DNA of 64,000 nucleotides from Eucalyptus grandis (GCF_016545825.1 NC_052614.1:25004559-25068558), one strand, 5' to 3'; shown: positions 12,560 to 25,058, counted from the first letter of the stretch. Notes: generated by a model not told the origin, from the letters alone. Program-made: numbers and translations.

Positions 12560-13052
12560 AGGGCCAATTTCACAAAATAAGAATGGGGAATCACCCATTA
12601 GTTCCTAGACTTGCCTATGAACCAAATTATCGGTCCAGTTCAATCTTGAGTAAATTCATAGAACTAGTCCACATAACAAGGCAATCACTACAAGATTTTA
12701 CCACAAAATATACCACTTTAGCTGAAGAGGGACCGAGGACCTATAAGAAAGGAAGCGACAATCGTCATGGGGAGTGAGGTTGCGAAAGTCATGATGAGTG
12801 TCACGAGCAATCAGCGAGGATGCGACTGCGAGAACAAGTTATAAGAGAAAGGCATGATGACACTTGAGCCAACGGACTAAAAAATGGGCAAGAATGGTAA
12901 TTAAGATTTTGAACTTATAGGATAGGGAGAGCAAGCGACTATGCGAGAATAGCGACTTGCGAGCGAAAATGGGCAAGCTTTTAATGTTTTTTGTGACTAA
13001 AGAAAAATTTGAAGTATATCTACGCAATATAGTTTGCTTCTTTTTTTTTTTT
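12560..13052. other. no gene seen
   Basis: One 64-codon frame (12583-12777) matches nothing I know. The remainder has no supported feature. Confidence 0.35.
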
Positions 13053-13227
13053 TTAATTATGTGCCCTTAATAATAATGCGAAAAATAGTATATCGTACGG
13101 CACCTATAAACTCGCGAGGGAAAAGAAGCAAATCGCCAGGCGCGCGGCGACACGCGATCTCAATTCCGCGGATCTCCAAGGTAGACTGAAGCCTTAAAAA
13201 CACGCAAAAGACAAGGAAATAAAAAAG

Positions 13228-13235
13228 ACACGTGT
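13228..13235. promoter_or_regulatory. G-box (ACACGTGT), unit A
   Basis: A palindromic G-box core in a block kept in all three units. In this unit the downstream TGACGTGG word seen in B and C reads TGACGCGG (13294-13301). Such words bind bZIP and bHLH factors in plants; use here is not shown. Confidence 0.4.
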
Positions 13236-14011
13236 GAATCCAATCTCCTCCACGCGTCATATCCCAAAGCAAGCTACATGTTGGTCCCTGATATGACGCG
13301 GCTTCCAAGAAATGCAGCTCATTTTGACTTTTTTTTTTTTTTGGAGGCGACGTTTCGATTTTCTTTTTTTTTGTCAGTCCTATTCTAATTCTACTCTACA
13401 CTCACTCTAAGACTTTTTTGTCCCGCTGTTGGGGACGCGGAAATCGAAACCCACTCCCGAAACTTACGCGTCCCTATTCTATCCGCTAAAAATGTGGAGA
13501 GATTAACTCATCTCCCCCTTCCATTGGAAGGATAGTACCACGAATCCCAAGCACTGACGTTTCGATTTTATTAATAAATAAAAAGACTGCGATACCTCCG
13601 TATTCCTCTCATTTCAATCTTTTTTCCTTTTTTCGCACGGTAATTTGCTAGCAATTAACTTGTATTACTCAGGCATCAGTTACGTGATTCTTACCATTTT
13701 CTTCTTTCGGGTGCTTAAATTGGTGATAACGGTAGAGATAATTTCACTTTAAATTAAAGGTGGTATTGTCGTGCCGTTTTTCCATATTGATAAGAGAAAG
13801 TAGCCCACGTAAGGATAGTGTGTCTTTCAATATTTTGTCGATATCTTTCAGTGGTAAGGCCATTTGTCGACAAATTGATTCTAAATATCATTCTAATTTG
13901 TATAGTTGTTGATGACTGTGCTCTACAAATAGTTTCATCTACTAGTAAACAAGTTCATAAATACTTATTTTAATTATAAAAAAATTTCGCAATCAGTTTT
14001 AAATATATTAT

Positions 14012-14286
14012 ACAAATGTCAATTCAATTTTAAACATTTCACTTTTATTAATTTAATCTTAAATCTTAAGGCAAAATTCCGTGATAGTTCTTCAAGTCAA
14101 TTTTTACTATAAATTGTCGACATTGCGATTTAACCATCGCCATTGTCTTATGTAGCACACTTTTACGTACGTTAGTAATTTCTAGTAAAATTGATAAGCA
14201 GGATCACACTAGAATTTTGCATAAATTTTAGGACTAAATCGACAAAATTAAAAAATTTGGTATTAAATTGATATCCCTATAATAAG
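14012..14286. repeat. MITE shared by all three tandem units
   Basis: Inverted arms of the 12318-12559 family. It lies at the same relative place in unit B (about 17669-17939) and unit C (about 20020-20271), so it was inserted before the triplication. Confidence 0.65.
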
Positions 14287-14750
14287 TTTAAAATCGATCG
14301 GACAACTTCCTCTTTAATTTGAGTTTGAATATTGATGCAAATGATGGTTGTGACAACACAAGAAAAGGGTTCAATTCAAGAAGGTATAGATGATATTTAT
14401 TCAAGACCCTCCAATACAGAAAGTACAAGAGATTGATTCTCATGGTCTAAATGCTCACTACTCGCGTAAATAAACTCACTTATATTAATCATACTCTCTA
14501 CAATTTAACTCATCAATACGCCCATCAACCAACACGGTAACATGATACTTTAAAATGATATTATATTGATGTCCTAATAAAGAATATTTGTTAGATTTTG
14601 CCAAGAAAATTTTTAAGGGCATTAATTGAGCAATCAATTAAACTCGTAGTTTTAAATGTAATGACCAATCGTATGGTGTATGAATTAAGTTGATTTAAAT
14701 TCAGTATATTTAATATGTTTATTATCATGACTGTCAAGATAAGAAAATTA

Positions 14751-15575
14751 TCCAAAAAAGTCATAAACTTATTGTACTTTTGCCAATTCAGTTATAAATC
14801 TTTCAATTTTTCCAATTAAATCTTAAATATTTTCATCTTTTATCAATCTAATTTTGACCAACTAATTTTGCCGATGCCGATGTAAGTGCCAGCCGTCTTA
14901 CATGGCAATCAGCAATGCTGCACGGGGACGTTGACAAAATTTATTAATCTTTTAATTTTTTTTTTCGAATTTTTTAAAACTAATTTCATATTTTTGATTT
15001 TTTTTCTTTTTCGTTTTATTTCTCTCCTTTGCCAATCACCCAATGTCAATAGAGGCTAGGACCAGCGAGGGTTGCCCTCACCTAGATCTCGTGAGGGGCG
15101 ACCTCACTAGCCTTAGGTGAGGCCATGCCTTGATGGCCAGCGAGGTTTTGTGGTTTTGGACCTCTCTAGATTTGTGAGATTTTGAAGGCTTCAAGGCTCG
15201 CTTTTGTGGTTCTAGACCTCATTGAATTCGTGAGGTTTTGAAGGGTCTTGAGGCTTAGCCTCACCAATTATAGCCTCTAATCAATTGCCGGCCATCATCA
15301 AGGTTGGGGGACCAACAAATGAAGGAGGAGATAAATAAAATAAAAGGAAAAAAAAATAAATTTAAAATGTAAAATTAGTTAAAAATTAAAAATTAAAAAC
15401 AAATAAATTTTGTTCACGTTAGTACTAGTCATGCCACATAAGACGGTCGATGTCTATGTCAATGATTTTCGGACAAAATTAACCCGATAAATTTTATTAG
15501 CAAAAGAGCAAAAAGTTTACGACTCGGTTGATAAAATTAGAATGTTGTATAATTGGTTTATGACTTTTTCAACAA
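14751..15575. repeat. MITE-like insertion private to unit A
   Basis: Left end AAAAAAGTCATAAACTTATT and right end (complement AAAAAGTCATAAACCAATT) are long terminal inverted repeats. A GC-rich core at about 15050-15300 repeats GAGGTTTTG/GAGGCT-like words. Units B and C lack the insert, giving natural empty sites. The target-site duplication is unclear. Confidence 0.7.
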
Positions 15576-15908
15576 TTTTTCATTATTGGGCTGGTTATTA
15601 TTTTCAATTTTTATTGTAAAGGTGAAATTCTACTTATGCCAGCTTAAACTTTCAAACGTCATTTCGTTGGTCAATTTTTGTCCTATTGGACTGCTAGCAA
15701 GAAGAAAAAGGTCCCGAAAATTTGACCCTACAACCAATTTGCCTACTGACTTTTCAATTAAGTTGCAATGTCTCACATAATGTGAACTCCAATCAATTTA
15801 CAGCGGGAGCTCCAATCACGTGCTTATCACGTGACCTTTCAATAACGGCAAAATCGTCCCTAAGAATCATGGTAACCTCACAGGTAATGTGGTGGCTAGC
15901 ACTTATTA

Positions 15909-16308
15909 TTAGGGGTGTTAACAATTCGATTTGATTTGGTTCGTTTTTTTTTTTTAAAATCGAACTAAAGTGAATTATTAGGAAAAACTTTCGAACCGAA
16001 ATCCGGGTCTCGAAATTGTTTGGTTCAATTCATTTTTCGGGTTTTGGTTTTTAGCTTTTAGTTTTTGGTTTTTGCATTTATTTATTTTTTCGTTGTTTTT
16101 GTTGTATATATATTTTTTTCGTTTCTAAGAAATAAACTCTTATCAGTTTGTTGGTTCGGTTCAGTTTGGTTAACCAATGAAAACCAAACCGATAATTTTT
16201 CTTTTTGATTTTTAATGAGAACCGAATCAAATGAAAATCAAACCGAAAAAACCAAAATTTTCAGTTTGGTTCAGTTTTTGATTTTGATTTGATTACGGAC
16301 CCTACCGA
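15909..16308. repeat. hAT-like MITE with GGTTCGGTT-type interior, private to unit A
   Basis: Starts TAGGGGTGTTAAC and ends with sequence whose complement begins TAGGGTCCG. The interior is built from TTTGGTTCGG, AACCGAA and similar words on both strands. It interrupts a sequence that is continuous in units B and C. It shares its TAGGGGTG end with elements at 25471 and 54361. Confidence 0.6.
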
Positions 16309-16599
16309 CTATCATTGTTTCAACACCGATTTGAATCACTCGGTCTTTGTTTCCACCATTGCAAGCGAGGATGTTACCTACGAGCACTAAGAGCGAGCTG
16401 CGAGAGTTGTCAAGACTGAGAGAGTGACTTGCAAGGGAGATGAGGCGAGGGAAGGGTGGTGAGTGCGTGCGGGACCACGAGGAAGGGTAAGCTGGAAGTG
16501 AGAGCTTAGTTAACAGGCAATTGAGAGCCAATTGAGATGAGAGAATTAGGAAATAGGGTTTCGTGAAAACATAAAAATTAAAAATTTTGTACCAGTCCG

Positions 16600-18900
16600 A
16601 TATGGATAATTTAGGTGAGTGATTCTACACTTGGAATTGGATTAGTACTCGCTGGTTCATAAAAATCTCGAACTATGCTCATAATGACACAAATGTCATA
16701 AGTACAAACATCCCAGGCTATTCTTTCTTTCATTAAAAATTTCGAATTTATATACGTGCGATAAATATGCCAAAAATGGAACTGTAATAGAAGGTATATA
16801 TTTTTGAATTTTTTTCGTAACATTAGAAATAAGAGTTCGAAGTATTTGAATCGAAGTGGAAGAGTTTAGATAAGGTTGAGGTATTTATGTCGTAATATAA
16901 TTTGGGGTTTCTTAATTACTTGCCGCTAATTATATTTTAACAAATGGTATCTCGTACGGCACCAATAAACTCGCGAGCGAAAAGAAGGAAATCGCCTGAC
17001 GCGCGGCGACAGGCGATCTCAATCACGCGATCTCGATTGCGCGGAACTCCAAGTGAAGACACGCAAAAGACAAGGAAAAAGAAAAAGAAAAACACGTGTG
17101 GATCCAATCTCCTCCACGCGCCAAACTCCAAAGCACGTAAGCCAAGTGTCGAGCTCTCTGATATGACGTGGCTTTCCTGCAGTTCATTTTGATTTTCTTC
17201 CTTTTGTTTTAGTGGTGACGTTCGACCTGATTAAATTGAAAGACTGCTATGCCTTCCTATTCCTCGTTTCAATCTTCTTTTTTGCCCTTTTTTCGTACGG
17301 CAATTTGTTAGCAATTGACTCGAATTACTCGGTATTTAGTTACATATTTCGTGCCTTTTTTCTCCTTAAGGGTACTTAAATTGATGATAACCTTAGAGAT
17401 AATTTCTCATTGAATTAGTCATAGTATTGCCGTGCCACTTTTCCGTATTAATAAGTGAAAATAGTTGATGCAAGGACGGTGTTCTTTTCAACATTTTGTC
17501 AAAATCTTTCAAGACCGTTTTTCGAGAAATTGATTCTTGTTGTCGTTTTGATCCGTATAGATGTTGATGATTGTGCCCTACGAACACTTTCATTCACTCA
17601 TAAATAAGTTCATACAAACGTCTTTTAATTGGAAAAAATTACAAAATCAATTGTAAATATATTGCATGAATATTAATTCAATCTTAAAACACTTTAATTT
17701 TATCAATTTAGTCATCAACTTTTAAGCAAAATTCTAATATAATTATTTTGGTCAATTTCCATTAGAAATTACTAACGTGGTTATCTACTTGTCGTTGCCT
17801 GTCTTATGTGACACACTACTATGGCAACAATTTCTAGCACATATTGATTGGAAGGATTAAACTAAAATTTTGTATGATAGTTTAAGATTAAATTGACAAA
17901 ATTGAAAATTTAGAATTACATTGGTATTCATACAATTTGTTTAAAATTAATTGGAAAATTTCCTATTTTAATTGAGCCTAGTGTTGACGCAAATGATGGT
18001 TGCAACAACATGAGAAAAGGGTTTCAATATAGGAAGGTATAGATGATATTTATTCAAGACACTCAAATAGAGAAAAGTATAAGAGATTGATTAACATAGT
18101 CTAAAAGCTCATCACTCGCCTAAATGAACTCAATTGAATTAATCATTCTACCTACGATTTAACTCATCAATTCACCCATCGGCCAACACACTAATGTGAT
18201 GCTTTAAGATGATGTTACATTGATGTCCTAACAAAGAATAGTTATTGGCTTTTGTTAAGAAATATTTTAAGGGCACTGATTGAGCAATCAATTAAGAATA
18301 GGTCGATAGTTTTGAATGTCTTGATCAATCATTTGGTGTATAATTTAAATCACTTTAAAGTAAGTATATTTAATATATTTATTATCGTGACCATCATGAT
18401 ATTACTTTATTGTAACAGTGAAATTTTATTCATGCTGGCTTTCAACTTTAAGATGTCATTTCATTAGTCAATTCTTTGTCCCATGGGGACTACTAGCAGG
18501 AAAAAATGATCCCAAAAGTTGGCAGTATAACTAATTTGTCTCATAACTTTTCAATTAAGTTGTAATATCTCCCACAACACAAGCTCAAGTGAATTTACAG
18601 TCGAAGCTCCGATTCCATGCTTATCATGTGACCTCTTGATAAGGGCAAAATTGTTCATAAAAACCCTAACAACCTCATTGGTAAAATAATTGCAACATCG
18701 ATAGTCACCATCGTTTCAATACCATTTCAAATCTCTCAATCTTCTTTTCTATTACTCTTTTTCTTTTCTTTTATCAATTCACTATGTTTTACTTTAGGAA
18801 AATCATTTTGCCCACTCTGCGCAATCGCTTCCCATGTCAAACACATGATCGGAATTCCGCTAAAAATTGGCTTGAGTCAACACTAGGGAGGACATTACAA
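16600..18900 (+). repeat. tandem unit B of the triplicated region
   Basis: Starts with AT-rich sequence also present at the head of unit C, then the GC-rich block at about 16950, G-box 17092-17099, TGACGTGGC at 17164-17172, the shared MITE and the block at about 17985. The end phrase GGACATTACAACCTATTCGA (about 18890) recurs in unit C near 21151. No gene seen. Confidence 0.75.
17092..17099. promoter_or_regulatory. G-box (ACACGTGT), unit B
   Basis: Same conserved block as in units A and C, with TGACGTGGC about 70 bases further on. Confidence 0.4.
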
Positions 18901-21175
18901 CCTATTCGAAAGTTTAAGCTATTTTTGTACATTAATAATAGAGTTAACATTGTAAAAAAATTCAAATTATACTCATCGTGACATAAATATCTTGAATTTT
19001 TTTTTTATCACTAAAAATCTTAAACTATATTTATTATGAAAAAATACCTAATTTTGTTTTTGTGTAATAAAAAACTTGAAATTTATATTAGTATGATAAA
19101 TACACCCTATATGGAATTGAATTTGAGAGTATTTACGAGTATTTCGTGAGGCGAAAAAGAAATGGGGGTATTTGTGTTGCAAAGGAAAAAAAATATAAGA
19201 ATTGGATTTATTTGTGTGGCAACATAATTTTGGGGTTTTTTTTTAATTATTTGCCCAAGTGTTGCGACAAAATAGTATATCGTACGGCACCAATAAACTC
19301 GCGAGGGAAAAGAAGAAAATCGCCAGGCGCGCGGCGACACGCGATCTCAATTCCGCGAAACTTCACGGTAAGACTTAAAAACACGCAGAAGAGAAGAAAG
19401 CACAAACAAGACACGTGTGAATCCAACCTTCTCCACGCCACAAAGTCAAAGGTGCGTAAGCCACGTGTCGACCTGTCTGGTATGACGTGGCTTTCCGAGA
19501 AATGCAGCTCATTTTGATTTTTTTTTGAGACGACTTCGTTTTTTTTTTTTTTTTTGGTCGGGAGACGACTTCGATTTGATTAATAAAAATAAAAAAAAGA
19601 CTGCGATGCCTCCGTATTTCTCTCGTTTCAATCCTTTTTCATTTTTTTTTTCGCACGGTAATTTGCTAGCTATTAACTCGTATTACTCTGTTAATAGTTT
19701 CGTAATGATTACCATTTTCTCCCTTAAGGGTACTTAATGATAATTATAGAGATAATTTCACTTTAAATTATCTGTAGTATGCTCATGTCATTTTTTTTTA
19801 TATTGATGAACAAAAATAACCAATGTAAGGACATTGTGCCTTTCAGCATTTTATCGAAATATTTTGATGGTAAAACTACTTTTTGAGAAATCCATTCTAT
19901 TTTTTATTTTAAATTGCATAATCGTTGATGATTGGGTTCCACGGATGGTTTCATTCACTCGTAAACAAGTTCATACATATTAATTTTAATAGGAAAAAAT
20001 TACACAATCAATTTTAAACATATTATATGAAGTATTAAAAATTTTGATTTTACTAATTTAATCCTAAATCTTTAGGCAAAATTTTAGTATAGCTCTTTTG
20101 GTTGGTTTTCACGAGAAATTACTGATGTGGCAATTTAGTCATTGTCAGATGTCTCAAGTGATATACTTTTATGGTAGTAATTTATAGTAAAATTTTAGAA
20201 TTAATTGGTAAAATTGAAAAATTTAATATTGAATTGGCATTCCGTATATTAAGTTTAAGATTTTTTTGATCATAATAATAGGCTTAAAATTGATTGCACA
20301 ATTTTCTCTTTTAATTGGGCTTGAGTGTCAATGTGAATGATGATTGCCACAACACGAGAAAAGGGTTTAATTCAAGAAGGTATAGATGTTATTTATTCAA
20401 GACACTCAAATAGAGAAAGTACAAGAGATTGATTATCATGGTCTAAATGCTCATTACTCACATAAATAAACTCAATTGAAATAATCTTGCTACCTACAAT
20501 TTAACTCATTAGTACATCCATAAAATAACACAATCATGCAATATTTTCAATGATGTTACATCGATGTCCTCGCAAAAAAAGTTTGTTCGAATTTTATCAA
20601 GAAAGATTTTAAGGGCACCAATTACGCAAAAAGTTAAGAATATTTTCATAGTTTTTAATGTCCTGAGCCATATATTAATTCAATTTAAATTTAGTATATT
20701 CAATATGTTTATTGTCAAGACTGTTAGGATAGTTAGTACTAATGGTGAAATTCTGCTTGTGTGAGCTTTCAACTTCCAAATGTCACTTCACTGGTCAATT
20801 CTTTGTCCTTTCGAGACTACTAGCAGCTTTTTTTTTTTTTTTTTTTAAATTGATACTACAACCAATTTGCCTTTTGACTGTCTGTTAAGTTGCAATGTCT
20901 TCTCTAATGCGAACTCCAATCAATTTGCAATCGGAGCTTTCATCATGTGCTTATCATGTGATCTTTCGATAAGGGCAAAATTGTTTATAATAAACTGTAA
21001 TGACCTCATCGGTAACATGGTGGCAACATCGATGGTCACCATCGTTTCAACACCGCTTTGAATATCTCAGTCTTCTTGTCTATTAACCTTTTATTTTTTT
21101 ACCTTTTATCTTTTCACTATGTTTTACTGTAGGACAATGCTAGGGGGGACATTGCAACCTATTTGACGACTTCGA
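18901..21175 (+). repeat. tandem unit C, directly upstream of the C2-domain gene
   Basis: Same order of landmarks as unit B: GC-rich block at about 19278, G-box 19411-19418, TGACGTGG 19483-19490, shared MITE, and the block at about 20330. It ends about 375 bases before the start codon of the gene at 21550, so it could form part of that gene's upstream regulatory region. No gene seen inside. Confidence 0.75.
19411..19418. promoter_or_regulatory. G-box (ACACGTGT), unit C
   Basis: Palindromic ACACGTGT, followed by CCACGTGTC near 19461 and TGACGTGG at 19483-19490; three ACGT-core words within 80 bases. Confidence 0.4.
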
Positions 21176-21423
21176 AACAAAATCGAAAAAGTTAGGGACT
21201 CGCGTGCAAATTGTGTAATGCCCCACGACCTAACTTCTAGGGGGGGGCTTTGCAATTTCCCCTCAGCAGCGTCTTGCTGAGGACGCGTGCGTCGTCGTTT
21301 CACGCGGAAACACGGGTTGAACGTCTCCCCCCTCGAGACGTACAAAGGAAATATCCTGTCGAGTCTTCGTCATCGCTCCAATCGAGAACCAGTCTTCCTC
21401 CTTGATTCGCCTCTAAGTAAAAC

Positions 21424-21452
21424 CTCTCTCTCTCTCTCTCTCTCTCTCTCTA
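21424..21452. repeat. (CT)n microsatellite in presumed 5' UTR
   Basis: About 14 CT units roughly 100 bases before the start codon of the C2-domain gene. Pyrimidine-rich stretches are common near plant transcription starts. Confidence 0.9.
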
Positions 21453-21480
21453 GCGGTATATACCTGCGCATCGTCCGTCT

Positions 21481-21511
21481 CATCTTGCATCTTGCATCTT
21501 GCATCTTGCAT
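21481..21511. repeat. CATCTTG heptamer tandem repeat
   Basis: Four and a half head-to-tail CATCTTG units, 39 bases before the start codon at 21550, in the presumed 5' UTR. Confidence 0.9.
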
Positions 21512-21549
21512 GGGTAGGTAAGATTCAGTAATTAGCAGGAGGACGAGAT

Positions 21550-24500
21550 ATGGGAAAGTGGCCGCCATGGCAGCCCGAGGAGACCAAGAAACTCCACGTC
21601 AAGTTTCGCCGCTTGAGGCTCGAGGGCCTCGACGCATTTGCGGAGCGCGACGGCGATGAGGCGAAGAAGGAGAAGGAGAAGAGGAAGGAGAAGGGGATCT
21701 TCCTCGAGGTCAAGTGGCGAGGACCCAAGCAAGGGCTCGTCCAGTTCCCGCGGACGGCGACGCGCCACAGGCAGGTCACGACCCAGAGGCTCCTGAGCGG
21801 GGACGCGGCCTTCGAGTGGGACGAGGGGGAGCTGATCGAGGGCACGTGCGGCTTCGGCGGCTCCTCCGCCGCGTGGGAAGTTTCCTTCAAAGTGTTATGC
21901 GTAAGTGCGAGTCGGGTAACGAGATTGCCTTCGCCTTCCTGCCGTCCTTTTGTTCGATTAAATGTCGAGGAGAGAGGACCGCGTGCGACGATGCTGAAAA
22001 CTGGGTCGAAATTTTGCAGGGGGATTGCGCAGAACCGAAGCCCAGGCTGGCTGTTCTCGGGAAAGTTTCCTTGAATTTGGCGGAAATGGCGTCGAAGATG
22101 GAGTCCGCAGCTGAGAAGAAGCTTCCCATCGCCTTACAGATCGCTGGCGATACCTGCGAAGCTTCTCTTACGGTGAGCGACTCCCAACATCTATAAATTA
22201 CAAACATTTCTCTCTCTCTCCCCTCGTCTCAAAGCCTCGAACTTCATCGGTTCCTCCGAAAAAGTTTCCTTTTTGAGGCATACCCATCTTCCTGTTCTAG
22301 CTTTTCTTGTCGTTCCAACGAGTTTCTTGAAATTTTTAGTTCAATCCGATCGAGAATCCGCATGTGCTGCGCTGCTGTTGCCGGCCGGTTCCCCCTACAT
22401 TTTCCGACCATACCTAATTTCTCGTAATAAATTTTGGAGGCTGATTTAGACCCGTCCTAGAAGTTTATTAGGTTATAACAGCCCTTGACGTCATATTTTA
22501 TTTATTTATTTGGGCAAATAATCACTTCCTTGATTTTCGGGTCACCCTAATACGTTAAAAAAAAGACTTGGGGTCATAATTATTATTATCATTTTTTTTT
22601 TGTATTAATTGATTTTTGTACAGGTGAGCGTTAGCTTCTCGGAAGCCAGGAGTTGTAGCGACGTGGCCTCGGCGCAAGTAGTGGTGCAAGGCCAGAACGC
22701 GACGGCGGCCAGGTCAGAAAGAGAAGACGGTTTCTTTAAAATAGTAAACGCCGTGATGAAGAGGCCGAAGAAAAGTCAAGAGGCCCGACCCGGACCCGGC
22801 CCCGGCCCATCCTCCGACTCCTCGGACGGGTCGCCTCCCCGGGCCGGCCGGGCGGACCCCGCCGCCGGGAGCGACGGCCGCCGCGAGCTCAGCCCCGGGC
22901 CGGAGCCGGGGTCATCGACCTCGAGCTCCGAGCCGGTCAAGCAGAGAGGGTTCCTGTCGTGGAAGCGACGGCGGCTGAGCCTTAAGCCGACGACGAGGAG
23001 CAAAGTGGAGCCATTGACGGTCGAGGACGGGCCGGACGGGCCGGACGGGCGTGGGCGTGACGTCAGCAATGTGCCCCCCTCCGCCGGTCCTGAAATGGTA
23101 TGAAAAGCTAACTTACGCAGCATTGCCTTTTTCAGCGATTATATGAATCTAGGCATTGAACCAGAAAGCTCGTCGCTTTTGATGCGCGCCTGTGGTCCAT
23201 TTTTTGGGTTCATTCCCATTTCCATTTCCATGTGCATTTCATGATGGACAAGAAGAATCTACTGAAACTCACATGGTCCAGCATGATGCAAATAATAGAT
23301 AATCTGGTCGCTTTCTTGTATGTCGCAGTGGTCTGTCGATTGATGCACATATAATAACTCGGGTTATAGCCTGGGCGACCGATTCAAACTAAACCACAAA
23401 TAATGCTGGCTGCGCTGTGCTTTTTTTTTTTTTATATTTAATTTTAAGCATGCCGTTTGCCGTACGGACAAATGCATTGCAAGTCAACTTCGGGATCGCC
23501 TTCCCCAGGCTTAACCTTCTGAGGTCTACATCGAAATAGTTTTCTTCATTCGTTATGCTGACTTTGCTACTGAGATCACGTACCTGTGTTTAGAACAGTG
23601 ACAGAGCCAGATTTTTGTCAAGGGAGATGAATATCTGTCTGCACTTACTTTTAAAGGTTTAATTGATATTTGTTTTTTTTTTCAAGAAAAGAACATTGAT
23701 AACAGATGATGAAAAATAACACTAAAATATATAAGTACTATTGTATATGAGATTAACAGAAATAATATTTTATCAGATATGGTGATTCTATTTACTTGTT
23801 TATCATTATGTTAAGAAACAAATATTTCCTATTTCCCAAAGGGGTCCTGTTAGTGAGTACCGGGGACACTTGTTAACCATACTCAATATAGAAACGTTGC
23901 CATATTCAATGCACACGTTGCCCTGGGTCACTATGATCTAGTCCTGATCATGTACCCACCCCATCTCAATAGGATCCTGTGTGACCATGCGGCACTTGAT
24001 CTTGGCGTCGAGTATGCCATTTATCACACCCTGTTGCAATATTATTATCATGCAATGCCTTTGATTTGGCGGTCTAATGCGTCGATATTGGCTGCGAATT
24101 GCAGAAAGTTGCTGCGGAGGAGACTTCTCTGGAAATGGACTGTCAAGAAGATGACTGCTTTTGGGAGGAGAAAGAACTAGTCAGCAGAGATGGGCAAACA
24201 AAACTGAGAACAAATGTCTCTTTTGCTTCCTTCGATCAGAGAAGTGAAAAGGCATGTGGAGAAAGCGCTTGTTCCGCAGTAGCTGCCATGATTGTCGATT
24301 TTCTCTACTCAAACCAATATAACCTTCCGACTAGAGCTCAGTTCAATTCGCTCATCAAAGAAGGTTCTGAAGAATGGCAGAGGCTCTGTACCAATGAAGC
24401 CTACCTCAAGAGGTTCCCCAATAAACACTTTGATCTCGACACTGTTTTCGAAGCCGGAATGAGGCCTTTCACAATCTGTCATGATAAGTCATTCATTGGG

Positions 24501-25058
24501 TCTTTCAGCCCAGAGAAATTCGAGGCTCTTAAGGGATTTATGTCATTTGATGACATATGGGCAAAAATTATGATGCATGAAGCTGAAGAAAGTGGTTGTG
24601 GAATATACATAGTGAGCTGGAATGATCATTTCTTTGTTTTGATGGTGGAAGATCATGCCTACTATGTCATTGACTCATTGGGGGAACGGCTCTTCGAAGG
24701 TTGTGACCGTGCCTATATTTTGAAATTCGATGAAGCTGCTGTGCTGTACCGAAAGGCCGAGAATGGCGAGAGTTGTGGGTCGGGGAAGGAGGAGGGCGAG
24801 GGCAAGAGTGAGAAGAAAGAAGATGAGTGGGAGGAGGTAATGTGTGCAGGAAGGGAGTGTTGTGGAGAGTACATTAAGAGGTTTCTTGCAGCTATACAGG
24901 TCCAAGAACTCGAGGAAGACGAGAAGAAGGGGTCCGCCTCTACTCTTTCTCTCCATCAAAGACTGCAAGTAGAGTTCCACTATTGCTGTCCCAACCCTTC
25001 TGAGCCGCCGGCTGCTGAGGCCGTGGCTGCTGCATTGCCTTCTGCCAATGCCTTCTAG
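21550..25058 (+). CDS. NT-C2 (EEIG1/EHBP1-type) domain protein with a Cys-His-Asp C-terminal domain
   Basis: Four exons by reading GT-AG borders: 21550-21900, 22020-22172, 22624-23097 and 24105-25058, all phase 0, giving about 643 residues. Exons 1-2 (residues 1-168) match the plant EEIG1/EHBP1 N-terminal C2 fold: basic start (KKLHVKFRRLRLEGL), WRGPK turn, and the LGKVSLNLAEMA strand that typifies the domain. Exon 3 (169-326) is a Ser/Pro/Gly-rich, very GC-rich linker. Exon 4 (327-643) is conserved-looking: Gln371-x5-Cys377, then Cys382, His501 in SWNDHFFVL and Asp516 in YYVIDSLG, the order of a papain-fold peptidase, then an acidic tail. NT-C2 domains are thought to bind membranes or adaptors; the C-terminal role is inference. 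Plant members are variously named EEIG1/EHBP1-domain proteins. The ATG chosen is the first in frame with the C2 region. Confidence 0.85.

Larger units (their letters stand above)
13053..16570 (+). repeat. tandem unit A of a triplicated non-coding region
   Basis: Opens with a GC-rich block (ATCGTACGGCACC, then AACTCGCGAGGGAAAAGAAG) that recurs in units B and C, followed by G-box and TGACGTGG-like words, a T-rich stretch with TTTTTTCGCACGGTAATTTG, the MITE at 14012-14286 and a shared block near 14330 (AAGGGTTCAATTCAAGAAGG). It is longer than B and C because it carries extra insertions at 14751-15575 and 15909-16308. The last ~250 bp do not match the other units. No coding region seen. Confidence 0.75.

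Noticed and set aside
21525..21890. Minus-strand frames opposite exon 1 of the C2 gene
   Set aside because: Shadows of the coding exon; the plus-strand frame has the recognisable C2 pattern and proper splice sites.
21714..22196. Plus-strand frame reading through intron 1 into exon 2
   Set aside because: Its first part is out of frame with the C2 domain; only the exon 2 portion is real. GT-AG borders at 21901 and 22019 explain the gene better.
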